From Planctomycetota bacterium (GTDB lineage: Bacteria; Planctomycetota; UBA1135; GCA-002686595): DNA of 64,000 nt. A program made the position numbers and the translations under genes. This document shows positions 17,128 through 25,706 of the stretch, one piece after another (the first letter of the stretch is position 1; each line of letters opens with the position of its first letter). The DNA lies in contig JADJNY010000015.1 in assembly GCA_016714045.1 (NCBI GenBank), forward strand, positions 620,001 through 684,000, read 5' to 3'. The notes beneath the pieces were generated by a model. That model did not search any database, was not told the DNA's origin, and saw only the letters and a list, made by a program, of their open reading frames with translations.

Positions 17128-19122
17128 TCATGGCATGATCACGCCGAAGCCGGCGCGGACGTAGGCATTCACGGCCTGCGCTGTGTATTCCGGACGCCAG
17201 AACGACTTCGACTGGCGCCGTGCCTCGGCCATGAACGCGGCATGGGTGGCGAGGCCGCCGAGGCTCTGGTTGTAGCGCGCGACCGTCCGGCCCGGATCGG
17301 GGTACGCCGCGGGCTGGAGCACGACCGACGTCGTGTCTCCCACGAGGGACTTCCAACCCGCGAGCGAGTCGTCGGCCCCGCCGTGTCGCATCCAATGCCC
17401 CACGGCGTTCGAGCTGTAGAACGCGTTGCCCATGGACTGCAGGGACGCGGTACTCGCGTTGTTCGCATGATCCACGAGCGGGGATGGGCTGACGAGGTTG
17501 CACACGTCGTTGTCGACGAAGGCGATCGAGCTGAGTTGGTTCGCATTACCCTGCAAGCTGATCGAACCTCCCCAGTTGTAGACGATGTTGCGGGCGAGCT
17601 GCGTGTCGTGCACGCCGAGTCCATTCATCGTCCCGTAGAGGTTCATGGCGATCGGGAAGCCAGCGAGCGTCTGGTTCGCGATGATGTTGTCCGACACGGT
17701 GCCCGAGCTCATGTTCGCGAGCTCGATCGCCCAGCCGCGGGGATTCGCCGAGTCGATGTTCTTGCCGTCCAGGATGACGTTCCCTCGCGCTATCGCAGCG
17801 ACTCCGCCCGGATTGGGCTCGTTCCCCCCGCCGAGCGAGAGCGCGATGCTGTTCCTCAGGAACAGGTTGTCGTCGGCAACGCCGCCCGGTCGAAGGTGCA
17901 GGCCATACGCGGCGCTGTTCGAGACGATGTTGCCGCGCACGGTCACGTTCGTGCACGTGCCGGAGCCGCCCTGGATGTAGATGCCGTGACGAAACGTGGT
18001 CGGGAGTGCGCCGGGAACCGTCTCGCTCCAACCGTTGTGGTCGAGCACGTTCTCTTCGATCAGGACGTCGTCGCAGTTCGCGAGGTAGATGCCATGACCC
18101 ACGGTGCCCGTCGTTGCGAACGCATCGACGATCACGTTGCGGCGGATACGGACGTTCTGCTTGCGTCCGCCGTAGCCGGGCACGCTCACATCGATCTGGT
18201 AGCCCTGCACGAGACAGTCCTCGATCAGCAGGTCCGAGCTCGGGATCAGCCAGGCGACGCCTGACGGCTGGCCATTGCCGACATAGGTGTTCGCGTGGAA
18301 GCGCAGGCCCACGATCGCCACGTGGTCGAGTCGGGGCGGTGAAGCTCCCGAGGCCAGAGCCGACACGCCGTCGCCGCTCCCCGTGCGCAAGTAGGGCCGC
18401 TCGGTCGAGGAGCCGTAGCTCGACACCAGCATGGGCTCGCTCACGGAACGCCCGCTCGCCATCCACTGTCCCAGCGATTCGTCCCACGTGCCGCCGCGTT
18501 CGAGCAGCAACCAGTCGGGACGCCCATTGCGCAGTAGCGCCTTGCCCGCGGCGATCGTGCGCCGCGGCGTCGAGGGCGAAAGGCCGTCGTTCCCGTCGCT
18601 ACCGCTCGCGCTGCTCACGTACACGATGCGCGTGTCCGCGCTCGGCGTGAACGTCGTCCACCCATCCGTAGGCGATCGGGCCTGAACGGTCAGCACGAAG
18701 TGCACGAGCACGGTCCACTGGCCGGTGCTCGAGTTCCGGTAGGACGCGTCCGCGGTGTAGTCCCCGGGCACGAGCGTCGCCGCCTGCTGCGTGTCGATCG
18801 ACGCGGACACCACGATCGAGCCGCCGGGCGGAATCGAGCGCGTCGTCGCAGCGACCGCGAGCCAGGCCGGATTCTGGGTCACGCTCCATCGGCTGCGCAG
18901 CGGAGTCGGATTCGTCAGGGTGACCAGGATCGGAGCGCTCGGGAACGGGCCACCTTGCGGACCGGCGAGCTGGATCACCTGGGGCCCGCTTCCTTGCGGG
19001 GCAGCGGAAATGGGACGGGGTACGAGCACAGCGGAGACCGCGAGCAAAGCGACGGTCGCCACGTGGCGAGCGATGCGTGCACCCAGCCCAGCTCGATTCA
19101 CTTCTCGCGTCGGTGTTTTCAT
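17128..19122 (-). CDS. Secreted right-handed beta-helix protein
   Basis: The 664-aa protein has a signal peptide (VATVALLAVSAVLVPRPISA) after a basic n-region. Residues ~45-150 look like a beta-sandwich related to BACON or CARDB-type domains (VTLTNPTPLRSRWSVTQNPA; SIPPGGSIVVSAS). From ~165 it becomes a parallel beta-helix: IVYVSSASGSDGNDGLSPST, LLIEDCLVQGY, NVRIRRNVIVDAF, VLIEENVLDHNGW, VTVRGNIVSNSAAYGLHLRP. These repeats match the DUF1565/PbH1 class found in polysaccharide lyases and surface adhesins. No catalytic motif was identified, so binding or degradation of an extracellular glycan is only inferred. Third-position GC looks slightly lower than in neighbours. Confidence 0.75.
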   Translation of the reverse strand: MKTPTREVNRAGLGARIARHVATVALLAVSAVLVPRPISAAPQGSGPQVIQLAGPQGGPFPSAPILVTLTNPTPLRSRWSVTQNPAWLAVAATTRSIPPGGSIVVSASIDTQQAATLVPGDYTADASYRNSSTGQWTVLVHFVLTVQARSPTDGWTTFTPSADTRIVYVSSASGSDGNDGLSPSTPRRTIAAGKALLRNGRPDWLLLERGGTWDESLGQWMASGRSVSEPMLVSSYGSSTERPYLRTGSGDGVSALASGASPPRLDHVAIVGLRFHANTYVGNGQPSGVAWLIPSSDLLIEDCLVQGYQIDVSVPGYGGRKQNVRIRRNVIVDAFATTGTVGHGIYLANCDDVLIEENVLDHNGWSETVPGALPTTFRHGIYIQGGSGTCTNVTVRGNIVSNSAAYGLHLRPGGVADDNLFLRNSIALSLGGGNEPNPGGVAAIARGNVILDGKNIDSANPRGWAIELANMSSGTVSDNIIANQTLAGFPIAMNLYGTMNGLGVHDTQLARNIVYNWGGSISLQGNANQLSSIAFVDNDVCNLVSPSPLVDHANNASTASLQSMGNAFYSSNAVGHWMRHGGADDSLAGWKSLVGDTTSVVLQPAAYPDPGRTVARYNQSLGGLATHAAFMAEARRQSKSFWRPEYTAQAVNAYVRAGFGVIMP

Positions 19123-19506
19123 GGACGCAGAACTGGTTGGTGAACTCCTGGAACATCACCCTTGATCTTCACCCATTCGTGGGTGGGTCACGCGCGGAGG
19201 TGATCTCGCTGCACGCTCCGAAGGCGAGACGACGTTCCCGAGCTCGCGCCGGAGGATGCCGTGGAAGCCCGTGTCGCGAGCACGACCCAGCCGGGCTTCA
19301 CCGAGTGGACCGTTCGGAGGACTGTCCTCCACGCGCCGCTCCACGACGGCGAGGCCGGAACGCTCGTGAGTCTGCGGCCGACGCGATTCCAGCTTCTCGG
19401 AGGTCAGCGAACCAAGAGATGTGGCGCGCGCAGGTAGACCCGAAGCCCGTCGCTCTCGATCGCGCCGATACGAAGCGAGGCCGCTGTCGCGGCCTCGCTC
19501 GGCGCC
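19123..19506. other. Intergenic region between the beta-helix gene and dsbD
   Basis: No gene is supported. A small perfect hairpin (CACCCA-ttcg-TGGGTG) lies at 19170-19185, upstream of the beta-helix gene start. It could be a leader hairpin or the end of dsbD transcription. Confidence 0.45.
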
Positions 19507-21555
19507 TTACTTCGTCTGGAGGAACTCGAGGAACTTCTTCTCGAGGACGTATCCAGCGCGCTTGCCCAGCTGCTTCGACGTCACGGGGTCGTACAGAAAG
19601 TAGATGGGGTTCGAGTAGTCGTTCGTCATCTCGACCTGCAGCTGCTTGCGACCTTCATCCTTGCCCGGACGATCGGTGTGCAGGCGGGCTTCGATGTAGT
19701 TCTCGCGGAGTTCCTCGGCGACCGCCGAGGCAGGGAAGACCGAGCCTTCCATCTGCCTGCAGACCGATCATGTGACGCCGGTGAAGTTGATCAAGACGCG
19801 CTTCTTCTCCGCCTTCGCGATCTCCACCGCGGCCTGGAAGTCGTCCGTGACGATCGTGTGGCCCTTCTTCTTCGTGGGCCCCTGCGACACACCGTGCCCG
19901 TCGCCGCCGACCGCGTTCGAGTAGTTCGGCGCGATCGCCGTCATGATCGGGTCGAGCTTGTTCCCGAGCGCGCCGTAGAGCGAGTACATGGACAAGAGCG
20001 AGAAGAAGAGGCCCGCGACCATGCGCCCCGAGGAGATGCGGTCCGTGCCTTCTTCCTCGAGACGGATCACGCCGAACAGGTAGAGGCCCGCGACGGCGAA
20101 GATGCCCGTCCAGAGGAAGAGGAACATCTCGATCGAAAGGAACTTACACTCCCACACGAGGTCCGCGTTCGACAGGAACTTCAGCGCCGCGGCTAGCTCG
20201 ACGAAGCCCATCGTGACCTTGAGCGTGTGCATCCACTCGCCGCTCTTCGGCATCGCCTTCATCTTGCCGGGCAGCATCGACAGCGCCGCGAACGGGATCG
20301 CGATCGTCGCGCCGAACACGGCCATGCCGAGCGCGATGCGTCCGAGGTCGCCGCTGGCGGCACCCGTGCCTAGCAGCGCCCCGACGAACGGCGCCGTGCA
20401 CGTGAACGACGTGACGACGAGCGTCGCGCCCATCAGGAACACGCCGACGTAGCCGCCCTTCATCGACGCGGCACCCGCCGCGTTCATCAGGAAGGACGGG
20501 AGCTGCAGGTTGAAGAGCCCGAACAGCGACAGCGCGAAGACGACGAACACGAGGCCGATGAGCAGGTTCGTCACCGGGTGCTGCGCGAACGGGATGATCG
20601 CCTGGCCGATCACGAGGCCGATCACGACGAAGATCCCGATGATGCCCAGGCCGTAGACGATCGACAGCGAGAGCCCGCTCGTCTGCTTCTGCGTCGCCTG
20701 CTTCGTGAAGTACGAGATCGTGATCGGGATCATCGGGTACGTGCAGGGCATCAGGAGCGTGAAGATGCCCCAGAACACGGCCGACAGCAGGAACGCGAGC
20801 AGCCCCTCGTCCTCGGGCGGGACCGAGGAGTCCGTGCTGCCCGTCGTCGCGCCCGAGCTCGAGCCGCTTCCCGCGCCCTCGCTCGCCTTCGGGTCGTTCG
20901 TTCCACTCGCGGTCGAGCCGCTCGAGCTCGCATCCGTCGGGTTCGACCCGTGCTCGTCCGCGCCGCCGGACTTCGAACCGTCGCTCCCTCCGGCCGACGG
21001 CGGCTTCGGGTCGTTCGGATCCTCCTTCGGGTCCATCACGGCCGCGAAGTTCGCGAAGAGCTCGTCCTTGCCCGCGTTGCGGAACCGGATCTCCTCGCCG
21101 TAGTCCGTGCACATGCCACCCGGCCCGTCCATGCACGTCTGGCCAGTCAGTGAGGCGGTGATCGTGTCGGGGCGCGCCGGCGGATCTGACTTCGTCGCGG
21201 TCGCGAAGATCGTCACCGTCCCGCTGTGCTCGTAGATCGTCGGCTTGAGCTCGTCGCCGAAGTCCTGCACCTCCGGATGCGGCATGCTCCCGAAGCGGAT
21301 CTCGCTGAACTCGAGGTCCTTGCCCGCGAGCTCGACGACCGTCGGCTTGCCGGCCGCGCCCTCCGTGCCCATCTCCTCCACCGTCGGCCCGTGGTAGAGG
21401 TGCCATCCCTTGTCGATCTGGATCTCGATCGCGATCCGGACGACGCCGTCGACCTCGCGCGCGTAGAGCGCCGCCCGCGCGTGGTTCTTGGTTTGGGCTG
21501 TCGCGAGCGGCAGGAGGCCGGTGACGGCGAGGAGGAGTAGAAGAAGCTGTTTCAT
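19507..21555 (-). CDS. dsbD: Thiol:disulfide interchange protein DsbD with a UxxC (selenocysteine) thioredoxin site
   Basis: DsbD carries electrons from cytosolic thioredoxin across the inner membrane to periplasmic thiol proteins. ATG at 21553-21555 starts a signal peptide (KQLLLLLLAVTGLLPLATAQ). The N-terminal DsbD alpha domain covers about residues 20-170 (VRIAIEIQIDKGWHLYHGP). A Ser/Gly/Asp linker follows, then eight membrane segments with the two redox Cys contexts LLMPCTYPMIP and FTCTAPFVGALL. The C-terminal thioredoxin domain reads KKRVLINFTGVT, TGA (19768-19770), SVCRQMEGSVFP in one frame, then NPIYFLYD with the cis-Pro. TGA replaces the first Cys of CxxC, giving Sec596-Ser-Val-Cys599. 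Total length is 682 aa. Reading TGA as stop would truncate the domain before its active site. The final stop is TAA. Confidence 0.9.
19734..19750 (-). promoter_or_regulatory. Candidate bacterial SECIS hairpin in dsbD
   Basis: A perfect 5-bp stem GGAAG/CTTCC with loop GCTCGGT begins 17 nt after the TGA. The loop G is 22 nt downstream, well placed for SelB recognition. Confidence 0.55.
19768..19770 (-). other. In-frame TGA, predicted Sec596 of DsbD
   Basis: The TGA stands exactly at the first Cys of the thioredoxin CxxC motif, with homologous sequence in the same frame on both sides. This is the strongest single proof of selenocysteine use in the window. Confidence 0.88.
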
Positions 21556-21943
21556 ACGCTGGGGAGTGTCGATTCGGGCCGCGAGGCCGGGAAACAAGCG
21601 CTCGATCCTAGCATCGAGCTCGCGACCGCCGGGCTACGGGGGCTCGCGCGGAGTGCGGGTAGGAGCTCCGCGAAACGCGGTAAGAGGGCCGTAGGAGGGC
21701 TCCGCGACGTCTTGGATGCCAGCCGCGCGCGCGCGGGTCGTGGCGTGCCCGTCGAGGGCTGCGGTCTCGAGGCTCGAGTCGCCGTTTCGCCGCGGCGCGT
21801 CCTCCGGACTCCCACCTCCTCCAGGCTCCGACCGCGCTCGAGACCACTTCGAGCCGCCCTTCGAGCTCGCCCTCTTGGCATCGCGCGCGCGCGTCGATCT
21901 ATGCTCTGCGGAGCACTCGGCTCCCGTCCACGAAGGTCCTCCC
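21556..21943. other. Divergent intergenic region between dsbD and a small secreted protein
   Basis: 388 bp with no supported gene. It should contain promoters for both directions; no clear boxes were recognised. Confidence 0.45.
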
Positions 21944-22516
21944 ATGCGCCTCACCGCCGTTCCCTGCCTCGCCGTCCTCGGTCTCACGCTCCTCCCCGCC
22001 GCGCAGGACACCGACCCCGCGAAGCCCACGCCGACCGCGACCGAGCGCAAGACGATCGAGGCGAAGGTGGCGTCGATGCAAGGCCTCTGGCGTGTGCGCG
22101 AGCTCAAGACGCCGAAGCTCGACACCGCGCGGCGCCTCGACGCGGGCTACGTGCTCGTCAGCGGCGAGTGCTTCTCGATCGAGCTCCACACCGGCTTCGT
22201 CGCGCCCGACGGCAAGAACGTCATCAACAAGGACTTCCAGTCCGGCACGCACCGCTTCGAGATCGACGATGCGGGCTTCATGGAGACGCGCTCGGTGATC
22301 GGCTCGTTCTTCAACGAGAGCGGCCTGCTCGAGTTCGAGCAGCCGGGCAAGCAGCGCCGCTACGAGGTCAAGCTCGGCGAGACCGACATGCGCTGGTCGA
22401 ACGGCGAAGGCACGTCGTTCGTCTTCGAGAAGATGCCCGAGCCGAAGTTCGTGCGCCGCGACGTCTTCGGCCGGCCGATCCCCGACAAGAAGAAGGACGC
22501 GAAGGAGCCCAAGTAG
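21944..22516 (+). CDS. Small secreted protein of unknown function
   Basis: The 190-aa protein has a signal peptide (RLTAVPCLAVLGLTLLPAA) and no recognised domain. The middle alternates beta-strand-like segments (SMQGLWRVRELKTPKL, GYVLVSGECFSIELHTGF, TRSVIGSFFNESGLLEF, YEVKLGETDMRWSNGEG). This pattern resembles small lipocalin-like domains of the kind that measure residual effect (GLWRV). The C-terminus is Lys/Asp-rich (PDKKKDAKEPK). ATG 21944 is the only start that gives a signal peptide. The last codons and stop are duplicated 41 bp downstream. Confidence 0.6.
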   Translation: MRLTAVPCLAVLGLTLLPAAQDTDPAKPTPTATERKTIEAKVASMQGLWRVRELKTPKLDTARRLDAGYVLVSGECFSIELHTGFVAPDGKNVINKDFQSGTHRFEIDDAGFMETRSVIGSFFNESGLLEFEQPGKQRRYEVKLGETDMRWSNGEGTSFVFEKMPEPKFVRRDVFGRPIPDKKKDAKEPK

Positions 22517-22562
22517 CGCGGTCGCCGCGGATGGGCGCGAGCAAGGAGCCCAAGTCGCGCGG
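22502..22562. repeat. 41-bp duplication of a gene 3' end
   Basis: aaggagcccaagt-gcgcggtcg occurs at 22502 and again at 22543. The first copy contains the TAG stop of the secreted-protein gene; the second has TCG in its place. The unit is therefore a copy of the gene's end placed downstream. Confidence 0.65.
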
Positions 22563-22695
22563 TCGTGGCCAGCGGGCGCGAGCGCGGTTCGCGCGGCGGG
22601 CGCATCCCAAGCGTGCCAGGCAATCGAGGACGTGCGACCACGTTCGACTCGGTTCGCGCGGTGAGGCGCTCCCACCCTGCTCCAGAAACGAAGAA

Positions 22696-22715
22696 GGGCG
22701 GCCTCGCGGCCGCCC
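22696..22715. terminator. Bidirectional terminator between convergent genes
   Basis: Stem GGGCGGCC/GGCCGCCC with loop TCGC is flanked by an A-rich run (acgaagaa) on one side and tcctcgttc on the other. It sits between the convergent ends of the small secreted protein and nrdJ. Confidence 0.65.
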
Positions 22716-22742
22716 TCCTCGTTCGTGCGCGTCACGCGCGGA

Positions 22743-25409
22743 TCAGCACTGGCTGAAACCGCAGCTGTAGCACTTCACGCAGCCTTCCTCGAACGCGAGG
22801 ACGTTCTCGCACGCCGGGCACTTCAGCTTGTACTGCGCGACGTTGCGGGGCGTCGACTTCGGCTTGCTGGGAGCCGGCGTCGGTGCGGGCGCGGCGGCCG
22901 CGAGGGCCGGGCGCTGCACGAAGTCCGTCTTCGACAGGTCCGGCGTCGCTCCGCCGAGGAGCAGCGCGTGCAGGCCGAACTCGTCCTTCGCCTTGAGGTA
23001 GCGGCCGAGCGCGGTCGCGAGGCCGTCGGCCAGCGACATGATGCGCCCGTCCTTGGTCGGGACGGTCATCGAGCTGCCGATGCCCTCGAGCTGCTTCAGC
23101 GCCGTATCGAGGCTGCCGTTCGAGCGCAGCCACAGCGACAGGATGCGGCAGATCGCCTCGAGGTCGGAGTTCGCCACGTCGCCGCCCTTGCCGAGCTGCG
23201 CGAACACTTCGCGCTCGCGGCCCGAGATCGGATCGACGGACACCTTCACGTGCATGTTGCCGAAGGGCGTCATCTGGCGGATGCGCAGGCAGCTCATGAT
23301 CTCCGGCAGCTTGACCGGGTTGAGCTCCTCGTCGCCCGTCTCGCTCGTGCGCACACGGAGGCCGCGCTCGCTCGGCGTCGTCGTCGTGACGGCGGCCGAG
23401 CAGCTCTCGACACTGGTCTTCGGCTTCATGTCCGTGTCCGCGCTTTCGCTGCAACCCGCCTTGGGCGCGGCCGGAGCCGGCTCGGTGGTCTTGGCTGCGG
23501 CCTCGCCGCCCTTCTGCGAGTGCTTCAGGGCCATCGGCTGCATGTCGCGGCAACCGTCGCGGTAGACGGTGACGCCCTTCACGTCCTCGTCGATCGCGAG
23601 CTCGAAGATCGTGCGCACGTCTTCGGCCGTCGCTTCGTTCGGGAAGTTGATCGTCTTGCTGATCGAGCTGTCGCAGTGGCGCTGGAAGGCCGACTGCATC
23701 TTCATGTGCCAGTACGGCGTGATGTCGTGCGCGGTCACGAAGACCTTGCGGAGCTCCTCGGGGACCTCGTCGCGGTGCTGGAGCGAACCGTGCGTGACGA
23801 TGTCGTCGACGAGCTCGTCCGAGTAGAAGCCCTTCTGCTTCGCGATCTGCTCGAAGACGTAGTTGACCTCGCGCATCACCGTCGGCTTGCCCTTCTCGTC
23901 CTTCATCACCTGGCGGATGAAAGCGAGGCTGAACATCGGCTCGATGCCGCCGGAGCAGTTCGCGATGATCGAGATCGTGCCCGTGGGCGCGACCGTCGTC
24001 GTGTAGCTGTTGCGGAGCTTCCTACCCTGCTTCTCCCAGTCGGAGCCTTCCCAGGCCGGGAACGGTCCGCGCTCGTCGGCGAGCATCTCCGAAGCGAGGT
24101 GGGATTCGTCGTTCATCACCTGCATCACGCGCTCGCCCCACGCGCAACCCTCGGGGGAGTTGTAGGAGATGCCGAGCTTGTAGAGCGCGTCGGCAAAACC
24201 CATCACGCCGAGACCGATGCGGCGCGTCGTCTTCGACATGCTGTCGATCTGCGGGATCGGGTACTTGTTCACCTCGATCACGTTGTCGAGGAAGCGCGTC
24301 GTCGAGTGGATGATCGCCTTGTACTCGTCCCAGTCGAAGCGCGCGTTGGCGCCTTCACCCTTCACGAGCACGCCCAGGTTGATCGAACCCAGGTTGCAGG
24401 AGTCGTACGGGTGGAGCGGCTGCTCGCCGCACGGGTTCGTCGCCTCGATGAGGCCGACGTTCTTGATCGGGTTCTTCTCGTTGACGCGGTCGATGAACAC
24501 GACGCCCGGTTCGCCGGTGCGCCACGCGTGCTCGATGACCATGTTCCAGATCTCGCCGACGGTCCAGAACTCGCCCGTCTCCTTGCCCTGCGCGTCGCGC
24601 TTCTTGAGCGGCGACCACTGCTTGGTGCGCGGGTTCATCACCTGGTGCACCGTGTCGGGCTTCGTGCGCAGCTCGTGCACGAACCGGTTCGTGACCGTGA
24701 CGGAGATGTTGTAGTTCGTCAACATCCCCAGGTTGTCCTTGATGGTGATGAAGTTGACGATGTCGGGGTGATCGACGCGGAGGATGCCCATGTTGGCTCC
24801 GCGGCGGAACGCACCCTGCTGGATCGCGTCGGTGGCCTTCGAGAAGACCTGGATGAACGAGAGCGGGCCTTCGGTCGTGCCGCCCGAGCTGCGCACGAGG
24901 TCGCCCTGCGGACGCAGGCGCGAGAAGCTGAAGCCCGTGCCGCCGCCCGCCTTCTGGATCATCGCGGTGGCCTTGATCGAGTCGAAGATGCCTTCGATCG
25001 AGTCCTCGACCGGCAGGACGAAGCAGGCCGAGAGCATGCCCATCTCGCGCCCGGCGTTCATGAGCGTCGGGCTGTTCGGCATGAACTTGCGGAACGCCAT
25101 CAGCTCGTAGAACTCGCGCGCGACGACGAGCGCCTTCTCCGCCGTGCCGCCCGAGAACATGAGCTCGCCCTTCGCGATGTGCGCGGCGACGCGCCAGAAG
25201 AGCTCGCGCGGCGTCTCGCAGACCTTGCCCGTCGTCGGGTCCTTCTTCAGGTAGCGACGCTCGAGCACCGTGCGAGCGTTCTCCGTCAGATCGGGATCGG
25301 GGAGATCACGCGGGGGCGCGATGGCCTCGAGTTCAGCGAGAGCATCCACGGCAGTACGGCTTTCGGCGGCTCGACCGGTCTTCGGGAGCGAGGGCGCGGA
25401 GGACTTCAC
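22743..25409 (-). CDS. nrdJ: Vitamin B12-dependent (class II) ribonucleotide reductase
   Basis: Reduces ribonucleotides to deoxyribonucleotides with adenosylcobalamin. The protein is 888 aa from the preferred GTG at 25407-25409 (KSSAPSLPKTGRAAES); the frame is open further up without coding character. Motifs in order: LMNAGREMGMLSACFVLPVE, KAGGGTGFSFSRLRPQGDLV, TNPCGEQPLHPYDSCNLGSI (active-site Cys region), GTISIIANCSGGIEP. A TSCPD domain follows (LPEIMSCLRIRQMTPFGNMH). A C-terminal zinc ribbon (CPACENVL, CVKCYSCGFSQC) ends the protein; its terminal Cys pair is the usual reducing shuttle. The enzyme depends on a thiol reductant, which links it loosely to the redox theme of this window. Confidence 0.95.
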   Translation of the reverse strand: MKSSAPSLPKTGRAAESRTAVDALAELEAIAPPRDLPDPDLTENARTVLERRYLKKDPTTGKVCETPRELFWRVAAHIAKGELMFSGGTAEKALVVAREFYELMAFRKFMPNSPTLMNAGREMGMLSACFVLPVEDSIEGIFDSIKATAMIQKAGGGTGFSFSRLRPQGDLVRSSGGTTEGPLSFIQVFSKATDAIQQGAFRRGANMGILRVDHPDIVNFITIKDNLGMLTNYNISVTVTNRFVHELRTKPDTVHQVMNPRTKQWSPLKKRDAQGKETGEFWTVGEIWNMVIEHAWRTGEPGVVFIDRVNEKNPIKNVGLIEATNPCGEQPLHPYDSCNLGSINLGVLVKGEGANARFDWDEYKAIIHSTTRFLDNVIEVNKYPIPQIDSMSKTTRRIGLGVMGFADALYKLGISYNSPEGCAWGERVMQVMNDESHLASEMLADERGPFPAWEGSDWEKQGRKLRNSYTTTVAPTGTISIIANCSGGIEPMFSLAFIRQVMKDEKGKPTVMREVNYVFEQIAKQKGFYSDELVDDIVTHGSLQHRDEVPEELRKVFVTAHDITPYWHMKMQSAFQRHCDSSISKTINFPNEATAEDVRTIFELAIDEDVKGVTVYRDGCRDMQPMALKHSQKGGEAAAKTTEPAPAAPKAGCSESADTDMKPKTSVESCSAAVTTTTPSERGLRVRTSETGDEELNPVKLPEIMSCLRIRQMTPFGNMHVKVSVDPISGREREVFAQLGKGGDVANSDLEAICRILSLWLRSNGSLDTALKQLEGIGSSMTVPTKDGRIMSLADGLATALGRYLKAKDEFGLHALLLGGATPDLSKTDFVQRPALAAAAPAPTPAPSKPKSTPRNVAQYKLKCPACENVLAFEEGCVKCYSCGFSQC

Positions 25410-25616
25410 GATCGTTTTCCGTGTGGGGCAGAAGAGGCGGGCCAGGATCGACGACCGTCGTCGACCGGGAAGGGGCTCACACGGGCGGGCGGCAAGGGCA
25501 AAGGGGGGGCGTAAAGGCCTGACAATCAGGCATTTAGGACCAGTCCCCTCAAACCCGGCGCGGGCCTCCCGACCAGCGTGACAGGGGCGGATCATGCCCT
25601 GCCCGAAAGGCCCCAT

Positions 25617-25644
25617 GCAAAATAAAAGGCAGAGGGCCTGCCCC
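25617..25644 (-). terminator. Intrinsic terminator of murJ
   Basis: Read on the minus strand: stem GGCAG/CTGCC with loop GCCCT, followed by TTTTATTTT, about 60 bp after the murJ stop. It is the clearest classical terminator in the window. Confidence 0.7.
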
Positions 25645-25706
25645 TATATCTTGTGGGTCCGAAGGTTACGTCTGTAGCACAAATTGGGCAGCCGTGTCGG
25701 ATCGGG

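Noticed and set aside
19170..19185. Small hairpin cacccaTTCGtgggtg as a regulatory element
   Set aside because: A six-bp stem alone is too common in this base composition to call a function.
25410..25706. NrdR boxes or a cobalamin riboswitch upstream of nrdJ
   Set aside because: A weak NrdR-like string (ctatatcttgtggg) lies beyond the murJ terminator and has no properly spaced partner. No B12-box-like sequence or folded leader was recognised.
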